Part shown: positions 24,900-31,409 of the stretch, in pieces
Layout: each line of letters begins with the position of its first letter
How positions within the stretch are numbered: the first letter of the stretch is position 1
NCBI GenBank assembly: GCA_027484405.1
Contig: JAIXTA010000132.1
Location: 1 to 32,609 of the forward strand
Length of the DNA stretch: 32,609 nucleotides
Direction: 5' to 3'
Origin: Burkholderiales bacterium
Lineage (GTDB): Bacteria; Pseudomonadota; Gammaproteobacteria; Burkholderiales; Burkholderiaceae_C
Notes under the pieces: generated by a model
What the model was told of the DNA's origin: nothing
Databases searched by the model: none
The model's input: only the letters and a program-made list of their open reading frames with translations
Translations under genes and position numbers: made by a program

Positions 24900-25226
24900 T
24901 CAGCCCAATTTCAGCTCACTTGCTCGAAGGTAGTTCATCAGCTGGGCTTCATGCTCCGGGGCGATCCCGCTGCCCGCCTTGAGCTCGACGATCACTTCGT
25001 CATCCACCAGCAGATCGGCCTTGAAGCTGCCGACTGCCTGTGACTTGTAGTGCACCGTGAGCTGTGCTTCGGGCTGCACGGCGTGACCGCGCGCCTGAAG
25101 CTCGATGGTCAGTGCTCGACCGTAGACACTTTCAAGAAATCCTGCACCGAGCTGGCGATGAACTTCGAACGCCGCACCGATGATGCTGTGCGTGAGGGGA
25201 TCGCGAGCTTCGGAATCTGTGTTCAT
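24900..25226 (-). CDS. GxxExxY protein (PDDEXK_3 type), probably truncated by a TGA
   Basis: A small protein of the GxxExxY family, which has a PD-(D/E)xK nuclease-like fold and no established function. The eponymous motif is G29-F-L-E32-S-V-Y35. The nuclease-like residues are D71 in KADLLVDD and E81-L-K83. The open frame is 108 residues and ends YLRASELKLG at a TGA (24900-24902). The same frame then continues LIHFGQRVEVKRRRM to a TAG at 24852-24854, which is the conserved C-terminal tail of the family (normally KLGLLINFG..). One codon, expected to be Leu, has therefore become a stop. The start MNTD is encoded by the right inverted repeat. It may be a recent pseudogene or may still fold without the last 16 residues. 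Confidence 0.85.
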   Translation of the reverse strand: MNTDSEARDPLTHSIIGAAFEVHRQLGAGFLESVYGRALTIELQARGHAVQPEAQLTVHYKSQAVGSFKADLLVDDEVIVELKAGSGIAPEHEAQLMNYLRASELKLG

Positions 25227-25246
25227 CTGTGGCCATCTGTGGCTAA
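25216..25246 (-). repeat. Right 31-bp inverted repeat of the GxxExxY unit
   Basis: An exact reverse complement of 24809-24839. It overlaps two coding ends: the first codons of the GxxExxY gene (ATG AAC ACA GA) and the TAG stop of liuE. Because the stop codon of liuE is inside the repeat, the last codons of liuE upstream of it mark the junction with host sequence. Confidence 0.95.
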
Positions 25247-26154
25247 GAGATCGGCCGCTTGGCCAGCAGGGCGCGGCCGGCGCGTGCGGCGTAGGGGAGG
25301 CCGATAGCCTGTGCGATCCAGGCGCCGGTGTCGATCAGCGCATCGAGGTCCACGCCGGTGTCGATGCCCAGACCGTGCATCAGATACACCACATCCTCGG
25401 TAGCCACGTTGCCGGTCGCGCCCTTGGCATAGGGGCAGCCGCCCAGGCCGGACACGCTCGATTCAAACGTGCTCACGCCCAGCTCCAGGCAGGCATACAC
25501 GTTGGCCAGGGCTGTGCCGTAGGTGTCATGGAAGTGGCCGCTGATGCGCTCGATCCCCACCACCGCAGCCACGGCCTCGATCACGCGCTTGGTGTGCTCG
25601 GGCGTGCCCACGCCGATGGTGTCGGCAATGCAGAACACCTGCGTACCCAGATCCTTGAGGCGCTGCACCACATCCACCACGGCACTGATGGGCACCTCGC
25701 CCTGATACGGGCAGCCCAGGCAGCAGGAGATCGCCGTGCGCAGCTTGCGCCGGTCTGCCAGCGCGGCCTGTGCCACCGGGCGGAAGCGCTCGATAGATTC
25801 TGCGATGCTGCAGTTGATGTTCTTCTGGCTGAAGGCTTCGCTGGCGGCGCCGAAGATCACCACTTCATCGGCGCCTGCGGCCTGCGCACCCTCCAGACCC
25901 TTCATGTTGGGCACCAGAGCCGCATAGGTGGCGCCCGGCGTGCGCTTGACGCCGGCTAGAACCTGCGCACCGTCGGCCATCTGCGGCACCCACTTGGGCG
26001 ACACGAAGCTGGCCGCCTCCAGATGGCGGATGCCGGCAGCGGTCAGGCGCTCGATCAGTTCGATCTTGATGGCGGTGTCGATCGGCGTCTTTTCGTTCTG
26101 CAGGCCGTCGCGCGGGCCGACGTCGATCAGGTGAACATGCTTGGGAAGCGTCAT
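25243..26154 (-). CDS. liuE: Hydroxymethylglutaryl-CoA lyase
   Basis: This enzyme cleaves (S)-3-hydroxy-3-methylglutaryl-CoA to acetyl-CoA and acetoacetate, the last step of leucine breakdown. The 303-residue TIM-barrel protein opens with VHLIDVGPRDGLQNEK (metal and substrate site) and has EAASFVSPKWVPQMAD, SGHFHDTYGTALANV with the two metal-binding histidines, and the signature GLGGCPYAKGATGNVATED with catalytic C240. It begins 9 bases after the GhrA-like gene on the same strand. The final residues KRPIS are followed by a TAG that lies inside the inverted repeat of the GxxExxY unit, so the original C-terminus may have been slightly different. Confidence 0.96.
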   Translation of the reverse strand: MTLPKHVHLIDVGPRDGLQNEKTPIDTAIKIELIERLTAAGIRHLEAASFVSPKWVPQMADGAQVLAGVKRTPGATYAALVPNMKGLEGAQAAGADEVVIFGAASEAFSQKNINCSIAESIERFRPVAQAALADRRKLRTAISCCLGCPYQGEVPISAVVDVVQRLKDLGTQVFCIADTIGVGTPEHTKRVIEAVAAVVGIERISGHFHDTYGTALANVYACLELGVSTFESSVSGLGGCPYAKGATGNVATEDVVYLMHGLGIDTGVDLDALIDTGAWIAQAIGLPYAARAGRALLAKRPIS

Positions 26155-26163
26155 TTGGGATTC

Positions 26164-27114
26164 TCAATAGCCGCGGGTTCGATCCACCACGCCGGTCACG
26201 GATTCACCGCGCATGAGCGCGGCGATCTTCCCGGTGATCTGCGTGGCCGAGGTGCTGACCACGGTCTTGGCCGAGATGTGAGGCGTGACGGTGACTTTCG
26301 GATGCGTCCAGAACGGGTGGGATTCGGGCAGCGGTTCGGTGCGAAACACGTCCAGCGTGGCGCCGGCCAGCGTGCCTTCGTCCAGCGCCGCGAGCAGGTC
26401 CTTCTCCACCACCAGCGCACCGCGGGCCACGTTGATCAGATAGCTCGGCCGCGCCATCTTGCGCAGCGCATCAAGCGTGATGAGGTCTTGTGTCTCTCGC
26501 GTGAGCGGCGCGAGCAGCACGAGCACGTTCAGGCCATTCAGGAAGGCGTCCAGTCCGTGGCTGGCGTCCATGTGCTGCACGCCCGGGATGTAGGCCTGCG
26601 GATCGCGCGCGCCGCGCGAGAAGCCGCGCACGGCAAAACCCAGACCATCGAGCGTGGCAGCCACCTGCTCGCCCAGCACGCCCATGCCCAGCACACCCAC
26701 GGTGCAGGTATCGGCCTCGGCAAACAGGCGGTTGGTCCAGCGGCGCTCGCGCTGCGCTGCCTGCAGGGCGTCAAAACCGTAGAGATGCCGCAACGCCGCC
26801 CAGCTCACGTAATGCGCCATCTGCGCGCCCATGCCCGCGTCTTCCACGCGGATGATCGGCAGCGAATTCGGCAGACCGGGCACGCCCAGGATGTGATCCA
26901 CGCCCGCGCCCACCGAGAACAGGGCCTGCAGCCCCGCGCCCTGCTCGGCCATGAACTGGGCCGAGGGCGACCAGCTGATGGCGAAGTCGGCCTGCGCATC
27001 GCCCGGCACCCATACAGACACGTGGGCGTCCAAGCCGGCGGCGCGCAGGGCCTCCGGCATTGCAGCCAACCAGCTGTCTGGCCGGCCGCCGTTGATGTGG
27101 ATGGCAATTTTCAT
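26164..27114 (-). CDS. GhrA-like D-2-hydroxyacid dehydrogenase (glyoxylate/hydroxypyruvate reductase)
   Basis: A 316-residue NAD(P)-dependent 2-hydroxyacid dehydrogenase of the GhrA subgroup, which reduces glyoxylate and hydroxypyruvate. Landmarks are LFSVGAGVDHIL in the substrate domain, the nucleotide-binding GVLGMGVLGEQVAATL followed by VRGFSRG (an Arg-rich loop that points to NADPH), and the catalytic triad R231 in NVARGALV, E260 in FRTEPLPESHPFW and H279 in VTPHISA. The ATG at 27114 overlaps the stop of the upstream membrane gene (ATGA). It has no known role in leucine breakdown although it sits inside that cluster, between liuD and liuE. A tie to glyoxylate metabolism from acetyl-CoA is a guess. 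Confidence 0.92.
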   Translation of the reverse strand: MKIAIHINGGRPDSWLAAMPEALRAAGLDAHVSVWVPGDAQADFAISWSPSAQFMAEQGAGLQALFSVGAGVDHILGVPGLPNSLPIIRVEDAGMGAQMAHYVSWAALRHLYGFDALQAAQRERRWTNRLFAEADTCTVGVLGMGVLGEQVAATLDGLGFAVRGFSRGARDPQAYIPGVQHMDASHGLDAFLNGLNVLVLLAPLTRETQDLITLDALRKMARPSYLINVARGALVVEKDLLAALDEGTLAGATLDVFRTEPLPESHPFWTHPKVTVTPHISAKTVVSTSATQITGKIAALMRGESVTGVVDRTRGY

Positions 27115-27434
27115 TGCGGCGGTTCGTTGGGCGGGGTTGAGTCTTTGGTCTGTATCGATCGCGGCAGGATGAAGCGCCGCGCGATCCACAGCGCCGCCCA
27201 GGGCAGGGCGGCGAGCAGCACCGCGGCCAGCAGGCGCTGCCCGGTGGCCATCAGCGGCACCGCAAAGAACGCACCGCCCAGCAGCGCACCCAATACGATC
27301 AGCGTGGCCGCGAGATGCCGGCCAATTTGCTGACGCACCATGAAGGCCGCAATCATCTCGCCGCCCATCATCAATACCGGCGCCAGTGCGGCGAGCAGCA
27401 GCACGACGGAGGCGAGGGCGAGGAGGACGGCCAT
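27111..27434 (-). CDS. Small membrane protein of unknown function
   Basis: No family recognised. The 107-residue protein has three hydrophobic helices (about 2-23, 43-62 and 65-85), then an RRFILPR basic stretch and a polar Pro-rich tail (TKDSTPPNEPPQ), which suggests a cytosolic C-terminus. Its TGA overlaps the ATG of the GhrA-like gene, and it starts 2 bases after the stop of another 107-residue membrane protein. Coupling on both sides supports a real gene. Confidence 0.72.
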   Translation of the reverse strand: MAVLLALASVVLLLAALAPVLMMGGEMIAAFMVRQQIGRHLAATLIVLGALLGGAFFAVPLMATGQRLLAAVLLAALPWAALWIARRFILPRSIQTKDSTPPNEPPQ

Positions 27435-27436
27435 GT

Positions 27437-27760
27437 TCAGTGCGTCTTGATGATGATGTGAGTGAGCGCACCCAGCTCGAGCGCGAGCAACGAGACCGTC
27501 AATCGTTCAAGCACACCGATCTCGATGCGCTTGGCCCATACGTGTGGTGCGGGCACCAACCAGCCGACAGCCGCACCGAACCATCCCCCGACAAGCTGCA
27601 CAGCTCGATACTGCAGCATCAGGATCCACCCAAAACACACCATCAAGAAGCCTCCGGCGCCTACAAGGATCATCAGCAGCTCGGGCGGCACGAGCACAAC
27701 GGCGAGTGTGCCGAGCACCGCCATGGCGAGCAACCAGAGCTGAAGCATCCAGGCGCGCAT
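27437..27760 (-). CDS. Small membrane protein of unknown function
   Basis: No family recognised. The 107-residue protein has two N-terminal hydrophobic helices (about 5-24 and 27-48), a glycine- and tryptophan-rich segment (LVGGWFGAAVGWLVPAPHVWA) that may be a third, and a C-terminal helix (LTVSLLALELGALTHIII). It starts 3 bases after the liuD stop and ends 2 bases before the next membrane gene, so the two small membrane proteins are encoded within the liu transcript. They may form one complex, an inference from equal size and contiguity. Confidence 0.72.
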   Translation of the reverse strand: MRAWMLQLWLLAMAVLGTLAVVLVPPELLMILVGAGGFLMVCFGWILMLQYRAVQLVGGWFGAAVGWLVPAPHVWAKRIEIGVLERLTVSLLALELGALTHIIIKTH

Positions 27761-27763
27761 CCA

Positions 27764-29758
27764 TCAGCCCTTGGCTGCAAAGCGCACCAGCTGCGCGCCC
27801 TCGGTCACCTGATCACCCACGGCAAACAGCACCTCTTCGAGCACGCCGGCGGCCGGCGCGGTGATGGTGTGCTCCATCTTCATGGCCTCCATCACCACGA
27901 GCGGCGCGCCCTTCTCGACCGCTGCACCGGGCTGGGCGAGCACGGCGCCGATCTTGCCGGGCATGGGCGCTGTGGGGCCGCCACCCTCGCCTGCGTCTTC
28001 GCCCGCATGGGCGAGCGGATCGACGAGGGTGAGCACGGTGAGCGTGCCGTTCTCGAACACGTGCAGCTCCTCACCGCGTGTGATCACCTCGCCGCCGAAT
28101 CGCTCAGTGGCGGTGCTGACCACGGGTGCCGAGCCCTTGGGGCTGATGTCGAAGGGAATGCTTTCGCCGTTGATCCATGCGCGATAGCCCGGCTCGTCGG
28201 CACCCGGATACTGCACGGGCACGGTGAAGGTGCCGGTCTCGTGCTCGAAGACGAAGCTGCGCGTGGCGCTGCCGGCGATGCGAAAACCCGTGCGGGTGTT
28301 CCATGGGTCGTGGCTGTCGAGCACCACTTCTTCGGCCAGGCGCTTGGCGATCGCCAGCAGCACGGCACGGCGGCTGGGTACCGCAGCCGCGGGCAGCAGC
28401 TCGGCGCGCTCCTGCTCGATCAGCCCGGTATGTACCGCGCCGCTGGCAAAGGCGGCATTGCGCACGCAGCGCGCCAGAAACGCCACATTCGTCTTCGGGC
28501 CGACGATGTGCGTGGCATCCAGCGCCGCCGCGAGGCGTGCGAGGGCCTGGGCCCGGTCCTCGCCCCAGACGATCAGCTTGGCGATCATCGGGTCGTAGAA
28601 GGGCGTGATGGTGTCGCCACTGCGCACGCCGCTGTCCACGCGCACGGCGCTGTTGCGTGTGAAGCTGGAGTGCGCCGGAAAGTGCAAGTGCGCCAGCGTG
28701 CCGGTGGAGGGCAGGAAGCCGCCTTCCGGGTGCTCGGCATACACGCGTGCCTCGATCGCATGGCCGGTGATGCGCAGCTGCTCCTGGCGCACGGGCAGGG
28801 ATTCGCCCGCAGCCACGCGCAGCTGCCACTCCACGAGGTCGTGGCCGATGACCATTTCGGTGACCGGGTGCTCCACCTGCAGACGGGTGTTCATCTCCAT
28901 GAAAAAGAACGTGCCGTTCTGGTCGGCAATGAACTCCACCGTCCCCGCACCCACATAGCCCACGGCCATGGCGGCGGCCACGGCGGCCTCACCCATGGCC
29001 GCGCGGCGCTCGGGTGTCATGCCCGGTGCCGGCGCTTCCTCCAGCACCTTCTGGTGGCGGCGCTGCAGCGAGCAGTCGCGCTCGAAGCAGTACACGGCGT
29101 GGCCCTGCGTATCGGCAAAGACCTGGATCTCGATATGGCGCGGGCGGGTGATGTACTTCTCCACCAGCACCTTGTCGTCACCGAAGGCATTGATCGCCTC
29201 GCGCTTGCAGCTGGCCAGCGCGTCGGCGAAATACACCGCCTCATTCACCACGCGCATGCCCTTGCCGCCACCGCCGGCCGCGGCCTTGATGATGACCGGG
29301 TAGCCGATCTTGTCGGCCTCGGCCTTGAGGAAGGCCGGGTCCTGGTTGTCGCCGTGGTAGCCGGGCGTGAGCGGCACGCCGGCCTTTTCCATCAGGGCCT
29401 TGGCGGCGGACTTGCTGCCCATGGCGGCAATGGCCGAGGCCGGCGGGCCGATGAAGACAATGCCGGCCTGCGCAAGCGCCTGCGCGAAGTCCTCGTTCTC
29501 GCTCAAAAAGCCGTAGCCCGGGTGTACCGCCTGCGCGCCCGTGGCCTTGGCCGCGGCGATCACGGCATCGGCGCGCAGATAGCTGTCCTTGGGTGCGGCG
29601 CCGCCGATGTGCACGGCCTCATCGGCCATGGCCACATGTTTGGCGTCGCGGTCCGCGTCGGAATACACGGCCACGGTCTTGATGCCCAGGCGGCGCGCGG
29701 TGGTGATCACCCGGCAGGCGATTTCGCCGCGGTTTGCAATCAGGATTTTGGAGAACAT
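27764..29758 (-). CDS. liuD: 3-methylcrotonyl-CoA carboxylase biotin-containing subunit
   Basis: The alpha subunit (biotin carboxylase plus biotin carrier) of methylcrotonyl-CoA carboxylase, which with the LiuB beta subunit carboxylates 3-methylcrotonyl-CoA to 3-methylglutaconyl-CoA. The 664-residue protein starts MFSKILIANRGEIACRVI. It contains ATP-grasp motifs AAAGGGGKGMRVV and ERDCSLQRRHQKVLEEAPAP, then FIADQNGTFFFMEMNTRLQVEHPVTE, and ends with the biotinyl domain VVMEAMKMEHTITAP (biotinylated K627). The ATG at 29758 is the right start; an in-frame extension of 30 residues upstream is low complexity and runs into the hairpins of the gap. Pairing with liuB, liuC and liuE makes MCC more likely than acetyl- or propionyl-CoA carboxylase. 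Also called mccA. Confidence 0.95.
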   Translation of the reverse strand: MFSKILIANRGEIACRVITTARRLGIKTVAVYSDADRDAKHVAMADEAVHIGGAAPKDSYLRADAVIAAAKATGAQAVHPGYGFLSENEDFAQALAQAGIVFIGPPASAIAAMGSKSAAKALMEKAGVPLTPGYHGDNQDPAFLKAEADKIGYPVIIKAAAGGGGKGMRVVNEAVYFADALASCKREAINAFGDDKVLVEKYITRPRHIEIQVFADTQGHAVYCFERDCSLQRRHQKVLEEAPAPGMTPERRAAMGEAAVAAAMAVGYVGAGTVEFIADQNGTFFFMEMNTRLQVEHPVTEMVIGHDLVEWQLRVAAGESLPVRQEQLRITGHAIEARVYAEHPEGGFLPSTGTLAHLHFPAHSSFTRNSAVRVDSGVRSGDTITPFYDPMIAKLIVWGEDRAQALARLAAALDATHIVGPKTNVAFLARCVRNAAFASGAVHTGLIEQERAELLPAAAVPSRRAVLLAIAKRLAEEVVLDSHDPWNTRTGFRIAGSATRSFVFEHETGTFTVPVQYPGADEPGYRAWINGESIPFDISPKGSAPVVSTATERFGGEVITRGEELHVFENGTLTVLTLVDPLAHAGEDAGEGGGPTAPMPGKIGAVLAQPGAAVEKGAPLVVMEAMKMEHTITAPAAGVLEEVLFAVGDQVTEGAQLVRFAAKG

Positions 29759-29793
29759 TCGATTCAACTCGGTACGGTTCCGGAAGGGCTTTC

Positions 29794-29903
29794 CGCTTGT
29801 CTGGTGCTTGCCCGAGGGTTTCGCCGAGCATGCTCGGCGCTCGGGCAAGAGCTTGCGCTTGCCAGCGCAAGCCCCATAGCACCACTATTCGCTTGTCTGG
29901 TGC
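29794..29903 (+). repeat. Direct 14-bp repeat CGCTTGTCTGGTGC in the lysE-liuD gap
   Basis: Two exact copies lie at 29794-29807 and 29890-29903, 96 bases apart, and bracket two strong hairpins. The second copy is part of the structured repeat at 29864-29952. A third, 13-base copy lies in inverted orientation at 22038-22050. Confidence 0.8.
29807..29849. other. Long hairpin upstream of liuD
   Basis: The arms CTTGCCCGAG (29807-29816) and CTCGGGCAAG (29840-29849) enclose CGCCGAG-CATG-CTCGGCG (29822-29839). This gives 17 base pairs in all with a 5-base bulge (GGTTT) on one side and a 4-base loop. A second hairpin follows at 29851-29872 (GCTTGCGCT, loop TGCC, AGCGCAAGC). On the minus-strand transcript both precede the liuD start by 50-115 bases. 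They may act as an attenuator, an RNase-processing site or a terminator for lysE. No long T-run follows. Confidence 0.7.
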
Positions 29904-29952
29904 GGTTCTTCAGCCAATTTGGGCTGGAGAGGCGCATGAAATGGACTTCTAC
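29864..29952 (+). repeat. Dispersed structured intergenic repeat, copy 2
   Basis: This stretch aligns with the minus strand of 8059-8146 over almost all of its length. It contains the inverted arms GCACCA (29879-29884) and TGGTGC (29898-29903), and CAGCC (29911-29915) with GGCTG (29922-29926). Both stem-loops keep their pairing potential in part in the other copy despite base changes in the loops. It lies just beyond the lysE stop (29957). Confidence 0.8.
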
Positions 29953-29956
29953 GTTT

Positions 29957-30610
29957 TCACTTGCGGTCCGACACGGCCATCGCCACGGCCAGACTCAGGA
30001 ACAGGCTGCCGGTCACGCGGTTCATGATGCGCGCAAAGCGCAGATTGGTCAGCAGGCGCCGCGCGGCGCTGCCCGCGCCCCAGCCCAGCAGGCCATAGGC
30101 GGTGCCGGTGATGAGTGCGAAGGACAGGCCCATCAGCAGCATCTGCGGCGTCACGGGGTGGGCGGGGTCGATGAACTGCGGCAGAAAGGCGAGGAAGAAC
30201 AGCATCACCTTGGGGTTGAGCGCGTTCATCAGAAAGCCGTTGGCCAGCAGGCGTGCGGCGGGCTGCGGCGCCGTCTGACTGACGGGCAGGCTTGATGCCC
30301 CGGCGCGCCAGGCCTGCACACCGAGATAGACCAGGTAGGCGATGCCGACCCACTTGATGGCCGCAAACAGCGTGGCCGAGGCCGCAATCACGGCGGCGAT
30401 GCCGAGCGTGGCCCAGAGGGTGTGCGTGAGACACCCCAGCCCCACGCCAATGCCGTACAGGCTGCCGGCGCGCCGGCCCTGGCTGGCGGCCACCGAGACG
30501 GTGGTGAGGCTGTCCGGCCCGGGTGCGGCAATGCACACCATGGCCGCGGCCAGATAGGCGAGGTAGTTCGCCAAGGGCATGAGGTCGAAATACACGGGAT
30601 CAGGATTCAT
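29957..30610 (-). CDS. LysE family amino-acid exporter
   Basis: A 217-residue membrane exporter of the LysE/RhtB superfamily, with about six helices. The N-terminal signature is YLAYLAAAMVCIAAPGPDSLTTVSVAASQGRRAG, including the family APGPD motif, followed by GVGLGCLTHTLWATLGIAA and FLMNALNPKVMLFFLAFLPQF (NPK motif). The ATG at 30610 overlaps the end of liuC by 11 bases; a later ATG at 30580 is an alternative. Its location inside the leucine operon suggests export of an amino acid or derivative linked to branched-chain metabolism, but the substrate is not readable. A structured repeat lies immediately downstream. Confidence 0.92.
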   Translation of the reverse strand: MNPDPVYFDLMPLANYLAYLAAAMVCIAAPGPDSLTTVSVAASQGRRAGSLYGIGVGLGCLTHTLWATLGIAAVIAASATLFAAIKWVGIAYLVYLGVQAWRAGASSLPVSQTAPQPAARLLANGFLMNALNPKVMLFFLAFLPQFIDPAHPVTPQMLLMGLSFALITGTAYGLLGWGAGSAARRLLTNLRFARIMNRVTGSLFLSLAVAMAVSDRK

Positions 30611-31409
30611 CAGGCGTGGGCTCGGGCAGGTGCCACGACGGCTTGCGCTTCTCCAGGAAGCTCCGCACGCCTTCGCGGCCTTCTTCGCTGGCACGAATGT
30701 CGGCAATGCGCTCGGCGGTGTCGGCAATCAGCGCATCGGTCAGCGGCGCATGGGCGAGGTCGTGCACCAGGCGCTTGGCCTCGCGCACAGCGTTCGGCGA
30801 GTTATCGACCAGCAGGCCGAGCAGGGCGTCGATGGTGTCGTCGAGCTCCTCGTCCGGGCAGATCTCGTGGATGAAGCCGATGCGATAGGCCTCGGCGGCG
30901 CTGAAGCGCTCGGCTGACAGGAAGTAGCGCTGTGCTGCTCGCGCACCCATCGCCTGCACCACGTAGGGGCCAATCGTGGCCGGAATCAGTCCGAGCTTCA
31001 CTTCGCTCAGGCAGAACTCCGCGCTCTGTGCTGCAAAGGCGAAGTCGCAGACCGCCGCCAGACCCATGCCGCCGGCAAAGCAGGGGCCGTGGATGCGCGC
31101 CACGGTGGGCTTGGGGCAGTCGTGCATGACCTTGAGCATGGTGGCCAGGGCCAGGGCGTCGGCGCGGTTCTGCTCGCGCGTGTAGTCGGCCATGGCCTTC
31201 ATCCAGTTCAGGTCGGCGCCGGCGCAGAAAACCTTGCCACGGCCGCCGAGCACGATGGCGCGCACCTCGTCGTTCGCACCCAGCTCGGTGAAGGCGCGCG
31301 TGAGCTCGGCGATCACCGTCTCGTTGAAGGCGTTGCGCAGATCGGGTCGGTTGATCCACACCTGGGCCACTGGGCCGTCGGCAAGGACTTCGAGGGTTTG
31401 GTAGCTCAT
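30600..31409 (-). CDS. liuC: Methylglutaconyl-CoA hydratase (enoyl-CoA hydratase family)
   Basis: This crotonase-fold enzyme adds water to 3-methylglutaconyl-CoA to give HMG-CoA. The 269-residue protein has the oxyanion-hole sequence VFCAGADLNWMKAMADYTREQNRADA, in which the NWMK stretch is characteristic of LiuC. It also has HGPCFAGGMGLAAVCDFAFA, where E/D-type catalytic positions follow, and CLSEVKLGLIPATIGPYVV with the catalytic Glu. The ATG overlaps the stop of the upstream hydrolase gene by 4 bases (ATGA). Its end overlaps lysE by 11 bases. Position between liuB and liuD fixes the pathway assignment. Confidence 0.93.
   Translation of the reverse strand: MSYQTLEVLADGPVAQVWINRPDLRNAFNETVIAELTRAFTELGANDEVRAIVLGGRGKVFCAGADLNWMKAMADYTREQNRADALALATMLKVMHDCPKPTVARIHGPCFAGGMGLAAVCDFAFAAQSAEFCLSEVKLGLIPATIGPYVVQAMGARAAQRYFLSAERFSAAEAYRIGFIHEICPDEELDDTIDALLGLLVDNSPNAVREAKRLVHDLAHAPLTDALIADTAERIADIRASEEGREGVRSFLEKRKPSWHLPEPTPDES

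Larger units (their letters stand above)
24809..25246. mobile_element. Compact GxxExxY unit bounded by perfect inverted repeats
   Basis: This 438-base unit consists of two perfect 31-base inverted repeats around a single GxxExxY gene. The right repeat contains both the start codon of that gene (ATG at 25224-25226 on the minus strand) and the stop codon of liuE (25243-25245). It carries no transposase. No target-site duplication could be seen: the flanks are AAGTCGT on the left and GAGATCG on the right. The symmetry suggests movement or conversion as a unit, possibly helped by a transposase elsewhere. That it is mobile is inferred from structure alone. Confidence 0.65.

Noticed and set aside
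27386-30295. Long plus-strand reading frame opposite liuD (969 codons)
   Set aside because: Same reason: it mirrors a conserved biotin carboxylase and its own product is His/Gly/Ala-rich with no recognisable motif.
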